Below, piece after piece: positions 1 through 4,728 of a stretch of 5,584 nucleotides of DNA (positions within the stretch are counted from its first letter, which is position 1; every line of letters begins with the position of its first letter). Both the position numbers and the translations under genes were made by a program. The notes beneath the pieces are model-generated. The model saw only the letters and a list, made by a program, of their open reading frames with translations, did not search any database and was not told the origin of the DNA. The DNA is from Bacteroidales bacterium (GTDB lineage Bacteria; Bacteroidota; Bacteroidia; Bacteroidales; F082): the NCBI GenBank assembly GCA_016281295.1, contig JAEEII010000265.1:1-5584 (forward strand). Direction: 5' to 3'.

Positions 1-722
1 ATCACACCCACGGCATCCAAATCAAAGCCGCAAGACTCGAAAGGCGTGGGCCAGGGGTCATTGATGATATGGTCTTGGGAGTCGTAGGTGGCGTATTCCG
101 GTTTGATAGAACCCACCACATCCACAACACGCAGATGAGTGATTTTGTTTTTGTCAAGCAGCTTATGGTCTTCCAGTTCATCCAAATCGAACGGTGTGCC
201 ATAATGAGGGGCGTATTTACCCGCCAAATTATGAACCAACCTAGGGTCGCTGCAAGCAAAAGAGCCCACCTGGGTCTCCGTCGGGATATTCGAGATTGCC
301 GGAAAACGGAAATAGTTCTCACCATCGGAACTCACCTCCACAAAGGCGAGTTCAAGGAAATACAAGGTGGTGTCGATCGCCCATCTCAACGGGTTTTCAA
401 ACACCGCGAAATCAGGACCGGGTTGGTTACAGATAGGTGACGCAAAGGTTAGCACTGCGTTCCCGCCATCTCCGAGGCTTACGACCAAGGTGTCGTCTGC
501 TTTCCCAAGTGCTTCTTCGGGAAGACCGTATGAGGCAAGTCCCGCTTCAGGTCGGTCAATTCGCATCGGGCCGCGTTCCACCACACAGCCTGTAGCCCAA
601 GCCACAAAGATGGAGGAGTCGGCATTGATGGCCGTACTCCCCTCCTGCCCTGCCGGCGGCGCAAACTGCGCCACCGACAAAATCGGGAGGATAACTAAAA
701 ATATGGATAGGATCTTTTTCAT
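1..722 (-). CDS. Exported surface protein in B12-riboswitch operon (3' end beyond window)
   Basis: The frame opens at the ATG at 722-720 and stays open for 240 codons to the left edge, so the C-terminus is missing. Residues 1-18 form a signal peptide (MKK, hydrophobic core, then SVA before Q19); there is no lipobox cysteine. The mature part carries WATGC (42-46), SLGDGG (82-87), PGPDFAVFEN (101-110), FLELAFVEVSSDG (122-134), NLAGKY (165-170), YGTPFDL (174-180), DVVGSI (201-206) and NDPWPTPF (221-228), ending in GFDLDAVGV. From memory this series marks a conserved family of bacterial 'cell surface proteins', often with a sorting tail, found in Bacteroidota and some other phyla; its biochemical role is not known to me. 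The start overlaps the stop of the upstream gene (ATGA), so translation is probably coupled and both genes should share riboswitch control. A role in surface corrinoid capture is inferred from that context only. A T9SS tail might follow outside the window. Confidence 0.85.
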   Translation of the reverse strand, partial: MKKILSIFLVILPILSVAQFAPPAGQEGSTAINADSSIFVAWATGCVVERGPMRIDRPEAGLASYGLPEEALGKADDTLVVSLGDGGNAVLTFASPICNQPGPDFAVFENPLRWAIDTTLYFLELAFVEVSSDGENYFRFPAISNIPTETQVGSFACSDPRLVHNLAGKYAPHYGTPFDLDELEDHKLLDKNKITHLRVVDVVGSIKPEYATYDSQDHIINDPWPTPFESCGFDLDAVGV

Positions 723-1912
723 CGAACAGAGAGTTTCATGGTCTGGCAACCGTGGGTGTCACTCACCGTGACAAAGTAGATGCCAGCGTTCAAAGAAGCA
801 GTCTCGATACGGATGGATTCCGCATGCTGGTTAACGCTGAAACTGTTGAGAATCCTGCCTTGCAAATCAGAAACCGTCACCGTCATAGCATCATCGCTGT
901 TCTCAACAGAAAGCATGGTGTAGAATGAAGCCGGGTTGGGATACAAGGAACGAATCAGCATTGCCTCAGCCACTGAAGTAGGATTGGTGACAGGAGTCAC
1001 AGGGGTTTCCCACACCAAGGTCCAAGGAGCTATCTCCGTACCGCAGGATTCGTCACCCCATTTGATGAAGTCGCCATTGACCACAGGCTGCTGGGTATAG
1101 CCAAGGCCAGCACCCACACCATTAATATTATACATCCAGTACATTCCAGAAAGACCTAAATGAAGGTTGCCAGCATCAAAGGTGATGTCAGACAGCCATC
1201 CATCAGCACCGGTATAAGCGAAACGAGCGTCTTTTTCGGCAATGGCATTCATGACATCTTCCACCATAAGGGTTTCCTCGCTGAAACGGTAGCCCCAAGC
1301 CAGACAGGTATCGGGATTGTTCCAGTTGACCGCGAAAATCACCTCGTGGCTGCCTTCACCGACCCAATAAAGAATCTCAGAAGCTTCAATTCGAGCCTCT
1401 TCGGCAATCGGATACACGGGAGCAATCTCTTTGGTCCAAATATAAAGGTAGGTCTCATAATCCGTAATCACACCGCAGGACTCATCGCCCCATTTCACAT
1501 AGTCGCCATTAACGACCTCCTGAATATTAAACATATTGGCAAAACCGCCGTTGACATTATACATCCAATAACTGCCATGTAACTTGAGATCCAACACGCC
1601 ATCGTTGAAAAAGATGTTGGTCAACCAGCCGTCGGAAGCCTCGTATGAGAAACGGGGATCGGCCTCGGCAATGTCATTCATGATGGTTTCCACCAACACC
1701 TTATCGGTTGAGAAACGATAGCCCCAGGCCAAAGCGGTGTCAGGTTCATTCCAGTTAACGATGAAGACCACTTCGTTCTCGCCTTCACCAATCCAGTAAC
1801 GGATGTTGGAGGGGTCGATTGTGGAGTCTTCTTGAGCAAAGAGGTTGGTCGTAAAAAGACCGAAAAATCCCATAAGGAATAAGAGGGTAAAGTTTTTGAT
1901 ACGCATACGCAT
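719..1912 (-). CDS. T9SS-exported tandem-domain protein under cobalamin riboswitch control
   Basis: This 397-residue protein begins with a signal peptide (about 1-26, ending NLFA before Q27). Two homologous domains follow (about 37-160 and 180-301), each with YWxGEG, VNWNxPDT, LAWGYRF, DGWL, YWMYN, VVNGD and KWGDESCG in the same order. A short Pro/Thr linker (304-313) leads to a type A T9SS sorting domain (about 323-397: YPNPAS, DLQGR, LNAGIYFVTV, KLSV). It should therefore be exported across the outer membrane and anchored or released by the T9SS. The gene is the first one after the cobalamin riboswitch, so a role in binding or acquiring B12-type compounds is inferred. The LAWGYRF family is seen in other exported bacterial proteins, but I know no proven function. 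The motif order in each repeat recalls DUF4430/transcobalamin C-terminal domains. A second ATG two codons downstream is a possible alternative start. The stop overlaps the next gene's ATG. Confidence 0.93.
   Translation of the reverse strand: MRMRIKNFTLLFLMGFFGLFTTNLFAQEDSTIDPSNIRYWIGEGENEVVFIVNWNEPDTALAWGYRFSTDKVLVETIMNDIAEADPRFSYEASDGWLTNIFFNDGVLDLKLHGSYWMYNVNGGFANMFNIQEVVNGDYVKWGDESCGVITDYETYLYIWTKEIAPVYPIAEEARIEASEILYWVGEGSHEVIFAVNWNNPDTCLAWGYRFSEETLMVEDVMNAIAEKDARFAYTGADGWLSDITFDAGNLHLGLSGMYWMYNINGVGAGLGYTQQPVVNGDFIKWGDESCGTEIAPWTLVWETPVTPVTNPTSVAEAMLIRSLYPNPASFYTMLSVENSDDAMTVTVSDLQGRILNSFSVNQHAESIRIETASLNAGIYFVTVSDTHGCQTMKLSVR
722..946 (-). other. Type A T9SS C-terminal sorting domain
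   Basis: The last roughly 75 residues of the tandem-domain protein (323-397) match the Por secretion tail pattern: YPNPAS near the start, VSDLQGR in the middle, LNAGIYFVTV and a final KLSVR. Such tails direct export through the type IX secretion system and are normally removed by the PorU sortase, often with attachment to A-type LPS. This places the protein on the cell surface or in the medium. Confidence 0.92.
1010..1375 (-). repeat. Tandem protein domain, copy 2
   Basis: This segment encodes residues 180-301 of the T9SS protein. It repeats copy 1: YWVGEG (182-187), LAWGYRF (204-210), DGWL (237-240), YWMYN (258-262) and KWGDESCG (284-291). It carries an extra cysteine (C203) before LAWGYRF where copy 1 has alanine. 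The copies have diverged moderately, which suggests an old duplication kept under selection. Confidence 0.85.
1433..1804 (-). repeat. Tandem protein domain, copy 1
   Basis: This segment encodes residues 37-160 of the T9SS protein. Aligned by eye with copy 2 from the YWxGEG motif to WGDESCG, it is about 111 residues long, about 60 % identical and differs by a single residue in length. The most conserved stretches are LAWGYRF (61-67), YWMYN (115-119) and KWGDESCG (140-147). Each copy has one cysteine in the last motif. An internal duplication of a ligand-binding domain is the simplest explanation. Confidence 0.85.
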
Positions 1913-1979
1913 AAGTTTTAAAGGTTAATAATAAATACACCTCAAAACTTCAAGGATAGGGTTGGGCACACTAATGTGT

Positions 1980-2008
1980 AAAAAAGGCCAGCTCTTGTCC
2001 CGAAAGCT
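1980..2008 (-). terminator. Riboswitch expression platform: P13-like hairpin plus U-run
   Basis: On the minus strand AGCTTT (2008-2003) pairs with AGAGCT (1995-1990) with one G-U pair, enclosing the loop CGGGACA (2002-1996). A GGCC spacer and six Ts (1985-1980) follow. The loop contains CGGGA (2002-1998), which is perfectly complementary to UCCCG in the aptamer (2124-2120, loop L5). This fits the L5-L13 kissing loop known from cobalamin riboswitches. Ligand binding would stabilise the hairpin and could cause premature termination. The stem is short and separated from the U-run, so blocking of translation or of RNA folding is an alternative mechanism. Confidence 0.55.
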
Positions 2009-2020
2009 TTGTTTTCAAAA

Positions 2021-2180
2021 CATGAGGCAGGTCTTCTGACTGAGGTCTGAACTTGCCGCCTTCCCATCCGATGGGAATCAGACAGTGGCATAGTGGCAAG
2101 CCTGCAACCAACACAGCAGCGGGAACTGTACGGGATTCTCACCCGATTCCCTATTGAGTCCTTTAGGACACCACATATTG
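2021..2180 (-). promoter_or_regulatory. Cobalamin (AdoCbl-type) riboswitch aptamer
   Basis: Read on the minus strand, this leader shows the conserved parts of the cobalamin riboswitch in order. A 5' P1-like arm ATGTGG can pair with CCTCAT at the 3' end, with one mismatch. Next come GGGAA and a hairpin CGGGTGAGAATCCCG (2145-2131), then CAGTTCCCGCTGCTGT, then GCCACTG (2089-2083), GGGAAGG, and finally the B12 box AGTCAGAAGACCTGCCT (2041-2025). It controls the downstream T9SS protein and probably the whole operon, lowering expression when cobalamin is plentiful. The exact ligand preference (adenosyl versus aqua/methyl form) cannot be fixed by eye. Together with its expression platform and leader it fills the gene-free stretch 1913-2234. 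Confidence 0.95.
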
Positions 2181-2184
2181 GTTG

Positions 2185-2192
2185 CAAAGATA
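2185..2192 (-). promoter_or_regulatory. Bacteroidota -7 box upstream of riboswitch
   Basis: The minus strand reads TATCTTTG, a perfect match to the Bacteroidota TAnnTTTG -7 element. Transcription from it would start near 2178-2181, right at the 5' edge of the riboswitch aptamer, which supports the call. No TTTG/TTG -33 element sits at the usual spacing: the nearest TTG motifs leave 15 or 23 bases. Confidence 0.6.
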
Positions 2193-2234
2193 GTTCTTTT
2201 TACGAAACAACAGCGCAACAACTATGAATTTTTA

Positions 2235-3254
2235 TCACGATCTGTTTTTCCAAAACTCTTGGAAATCGTCATAGTTGCGTTTCAAAAGCTCAGGCACATT
2301 TAACTCGTAGGGGCATTTTTCACGGCAGAGGTTGCAATGCACACAGTTCTCTATCAGTTTCATCTTCTCCGCCCATTCCTCGGTAAGATAGACGCTGAGC
2401 GGGGCGCGACGCAAGAACAAGCTCATGCGGTTGCAGTCGTTGATCTGTATGCCCACCGTGCAAGGCATGCAATAGCCACAACCACGGCAAAAATCACCTG
2501 CGAGGCTGGCACGATCTTCCTCCACCTTTTTCCAGCGCTCGGGCGTCATTTCAGGGGCCTCGCTTTGGTAAGAGATGAACTCATCCAATTCCTTATCACG
2601 CTGAATACCCCAAATAGGAAGCACCCAGTCATACTGGTTCAGGAAGGCGTATGCCGCAGCAGAGTCCGTGATCAGGCCTCCGGCGAGGGATTTCATGCAG
2701 ATGAATCCCATCCCTTCTCGATGAGCCGCCTCCACAATAGCCAGGTCTTTATCTGATGAAAGGTATGAGAAAGGATATTGAAGGGTGTCATAAATACGTC
2801 TCTCAATCGCTTCCTTGGCAACGGACTGTCGGTGGTTGCTGATTCCGATGAACCGCACCTTCCCTTGACGTTGAGCCACTTTCATAGCGTCATACAAGCC
2901 TGCCTGATCGCCCGGCTTAGGGCAATACGCAGGGTTATGGAACTGATAAATGTCAAGATAATCAGTCTGAAGGTTTCTCAAAGTGACATGAAGATCCTTC
3001 CAGAACTCCTCCACCGTGGTAGCGGCAGTTTTCGAAGCAATCACCACTTTAGAACGGCACTTGGAAAAAGCCTCGCCGATTTTTTCCTCACTGTCTGTAT
3101 AAAACCGGGCAGTGTCATAGAAATCGATGCCATTATCGTAGGCCTTGCGCAACAAATACACAGCCTCCTTCATGCTTACCCTTTGGATGGGAAGAGCCCC
3201 GAATCCATTCTTATTGACCGTTAGTCCCGTGTTGCCGATGGTAATTCTTTTCAT
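2235..3254 (-). CDS. Aldo/keto reductase with C-terminal 4Fe-4S ferredoxin-like region
   Basis: This 339-residue cytoplasmic protein has an N-terminal aldo/keto reductase barrel. It opens with ITIGNTGLTVNKNGFGALPI and keeps the catalytic tetrad: D47 (YDTARFY), Y52, K75 (ASKT) and H106 (QFHN). The motif GKVRFIGISNH (131-141) is typical of the family. The C-terminal part carries two cysteine groups: C256/C259/C262/C265 (with C274 nearby) and C304/C307/C310/C314 followed by proline, the latter a classic 4Fe-4S pattern. This layout matches the COG1453 type of iron-sulphur aldo/keto reductase, which presumably passes electrons between NAD(P)H, the clusters and an unknown carbonyl substrate. It lies 42 bases upstream of the riboswitch promoter on the same strand with no clear terminator between, so read-through is possible. 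A functional link to B12 is not shown. Confidence 0.93.
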   Translation of the reverse strand: MKRITIGNTGLTVNKNGFGALPIQRVSMKEAVYLLRKAYDNGIDFYDTARFYTDSEEKIGEAFSKCRSKVVIASKTAATTVEEFWKDLHVTLRNLQTDYLDIYQFHNPAYCPKPGDQAGLYDAMKVAQRQGKVRFIGISNHRQSVAKEAIERRIYDTLQYPFSYLSSDKDLAIVEAAHREGMGFICMKSLAGGLITDSAAAYAFLNQYDWVLPIWGIQRDKELDEFISYQSEAPEMTPERWKKVEEDRASLAGDFCRGCGYCMPCTVGIQINDCNRMSLFLRRAPLSVYLTEEWAEKMKLIENCVHCNLCREKCPYELNVPELLKRNYDDFQEFWKNRS

Positions 3255-3272
3255 AAGACGATATTTTGCCTA

Positions 3273-3280
3273 CAAATATA
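3273..3280 (-). promoter_or_regulatory. Candidate -7 box for the aldo/keto reductase
   Basis: The minus strand reads TATATTTG, matching TAnnTTTG, and its end lies 18 bases before the ATG at 3254. The predicted start would leave a leader of roughly 10-15 bases. A TTG at 3305-3303 could act as the -33 element, but the 22-base spacing is longer than usual. The region is AT-rich, so a chance match is possible. Confidence 0.45.
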
Positions 3281-3294
3281 AGACAAAAAGTTTT

Positions 3295-3302
3295 TAATTT
3301 TG
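3295..3302 (+). promoter_or_regulatory. Candidate -7 box for aroQ, nearly abutting the ATG
   Basis: The plus strand reads TAATTTTG, matching TAnnTTTG, and only CAAC separates it from the aroQ ATG at 3307. If used, transcription would begin at or next to the start codon and the mRNA would be leaderless or nearly so. No TTG lies at the usual -33 distance (the nearest leaves 26 bases). An imperfect alternative box (ATATTTTG, 3261-3268) would give a conventional leader. Confidence 0.35.
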
Positions 3303-3306
3303 CAAC

Positions 3307-3729
3307 ATGAAAAAAATATTAATAATTAACGGTCCCAATCTCAACCTTCTGGGCAAACGGGAGCCACATTTATATGGCACTGTCTCTTTTGAAGAATACT
3401 TGGTCACGCTAAAGGAATCTTTCCCCGAAGCCGAACTCGATTATTACCAATCCAACCATGAGGGCTGTCTTATTGACAAGCTGCAAGAGGCCGACGGACA
3501 ATATGCGGGGGTGGTGATGAACCCCGGGGCGTATGCGCACACCTCCATTGCCATTGCCGACTGCATCCGTTCCATCCAAATCCCCGTGGTGGAGGTTCAC
3601 ATCTCCGACATCACACAACGCGAGCCCTATCGACATCACTCATATACCGCTGAAGCCTGCATGAAGTGTATCATAGGCCAGGGAATGGATGGTTATGCCC
3701 TAGCAGTGCGAGAACTGATTGGCATCTAA
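3307..3729 (+). CDS. aroQ: Type II 3-dehydroquinate dehydratase
   Basis: The enzyme converts 3-dehydroquinate to 3-dehydroshikimate, the third step of the shikimate pathway to aromatic amino acids, in the cytoplasm as a dodecamer in the known family. The 140-residue product has the usual length and the full set of type II motifs: INGPNLNLLGKREP (7-20) with R18, catalytic Y23 (LYG), QSNHEG (48-53), the NPGAYAHTS loop (72-80), EVHISDI (96-102) with H98, and RE/R105-R109 followed by HHSY. The start is fixed by the near-universal N-terminus 'KILIINGPN'. It is transcribed alone on the plus strand, divergent from the aldo/keto reductase. Its last 30 bases overlap the 3' end of the convergent glycosyltransferase gene. 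Confidence 0.98.
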   Translation: MKKILIINGPNLNLLGKREPHLYGTVSFEEYLVTLKESFPEAELDYYQSNHEGCLIDKLQEADGQYAGVVMNPGAYAHTSIAIADCIRSIQIPVVEVHISDITQREPYRHHSYTAEACMKCIIGQGMDGYALAVRELIGI

Positions 3730-4728
3730 GTCGGTATAACACTTCTTCCCTTTCAGGAAATTCTCGAAAACGATATTCTTTTGATACATCTGGCTCACAC
3801 GGGCATGGGGTAACTGCTTCCTCACCTTCCTCAAGGAACCCAGTCGGCCATAAAAAGCAAAATGCGCCCTGATCACAGCCCAGAAATCAGCGAATGATCC
3901 GCCAAAGAGGAACTTGAACGCAGCCACCCAATCCAAGAACACACGATAGACCAAAATCCAGAAGACTTCTCCCTTCGGCAAGTTCTTATATAATAAGGAG
4001 AGGTTATTTCTGAAATTCAAAAACGTTTTACGAGCCGAGCTCTTAGGCAACGTGCCTCCGCCAATATGATACACCACCGAGCTTGGGCAGCAAAAGATCC
4101 TGAATCCCAGGTTTTTCATCCTCCAGCAAAAATCAATCTCTTCCATGTGGGCAAAGAACGAATCATCCAGACCTCCTTCGCGGAGATATAATTCCGAGCG
4201 GACAAACATACAGGCTCCTGTGGCCCAAAAGACCTCAGCCACATCGTCATATTGCCCATGGTCGGTCTCCAGTTGCTGGAAGAGACGCCCCCTGCAGAAT
4301 GGATACCCATAACGGTCAATAAAACCTCCCGCCGCACCAGCATACTCGAATTTTTCCCGCTCAAAATATGAAAGGATCTTAGGCTGGCATGCGGCGATGT
4401 CAGGGTGAGCGTCCATCAACTCGATGACCGGCTCAATCCAGTGGGGAGTCACCTCAATATCAGAGTTCAAAAGCACATAGTATTCAGCCTCAATCTGACG
4501 CAATGAAATGTTGTAGCCTGTCGCAAATCCTCCATTAAAATCATTGATAATCAGTCGGATATCCGGGAACCTTTCCCTCATAAACGCCACTGAATCATCG
4601 GTAGAAGCATTATCCGCAACCACAATCTCAGCCATCGCGCCATCGGTGTTCTCAATGACGTTGGGCAGAAAGCGCTCCAGAAATTTCCTGCCATTATAGT
4701 TCAATATGACGACAGCGACCTTTTTCAT
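3700..4728 (-). CDS. Family 2 glycosyltransferase (GT-A fold, rhamnosyltransferase-like)
   Basis: The 342-residue protein is an inverting GT2 enzyme expected to add a sugar from a nucleotide donor to a cell-surface glycan or glycolipid at the cytoplasmic face of the inner membrane. Visible motifs are VAVVILNYNG (4-13), DNAS (39-42), NGGFATGYN (65-73), the metal-site LLNSDIEV (86-93, D90), GACMFV (171-176), HMEEIDFCWR (194-203, carrying acidic residues expected near the catalytic base) and HIGGGT (221-226). Residues about 255-280 are hydrophobic and may help membrane association. Donor and acceptor cannot be told from sequence. The ATG overlaps the stop of the upstream acyltransferase gene (ATGA), so the two are very likely co-translated and act in the same envelope pathway. 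The 3' end overlaps aroQ by 30 bases on the opposite strand. Confidence 0.93.
   Translation of the reverse strand: MKKVAVVILNYNGRKFLERFLPNVIENTDGAMAEIVVADNASTDDSVAFMRERFPDIRLIINDFNGGFATGYNISLRQIEAEYYVLLNSDIEVTPHWIEPVIELMDAHPDIAACQPKILSYFEREKFEYAGAAGGFIDRYGYPFCRGRLFQQLETDHGQYDDVAEVFWATGACMFVRSELYLREGGLDDSFFAHMEEIDFCWRMKNLGFRIFCCPSSVVYHIGGGTLPKSSARKTFLNFRNNLSLLYKNLPKGEVFWILVYRVFLDWVAAFKFLFGGSFADFWAVIRAHFAFYGRLGSLRKVRKQLPHARVSQMYQKNIVFENFLKGKKCYTDLDANQFSHC

Noticed and set aside
69..440. Plus-strand open frame opposite the partial exported protein
   Set aside because: The minus-strand frame has a signal peptide and many family motifs over the same bases; the plus-strand product resembles nothing and is an antisense shadow.
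1160..1582. Plus-strand 140-codon frame opposite the tandem-domain gene
   Set aside because: It mirrors the two-domain T9SS gene and has no promoter or recognisable motif.
1010..1804. DNA-level tandem repeat or recent duplication within the T9SS gene
   Set aside because: Similarity is mainly at protein level (about 60 % identity by eye), so it is an old domain duplication and not a recent repeat or mobile insertion.
2009..2024. Short inverted repeat TGTTTT-G-AAAACA just after the B12 box
   Set aside because: The arms are A/T-only with a one-base centre, too weak for a terminator or operator; it is probably just linker in the riboswitch leader.
1942..2187. An 81-codon open frame on the minus strand between the tandem-domain gene and the aldo/keto reductase
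   Set aside because: It lies over the cobalamin riboswitch, whose RNA motifs explain the conservation; the peptide has no recognisable features.
2193..2234. Possible terminator after the aldo/keto reductase (GTTGTTGCGCTGTTGTT)
   Set aside because: The pattern is a direct rather than inverted repeat and cannot form a stable hairpin followed by Ts.
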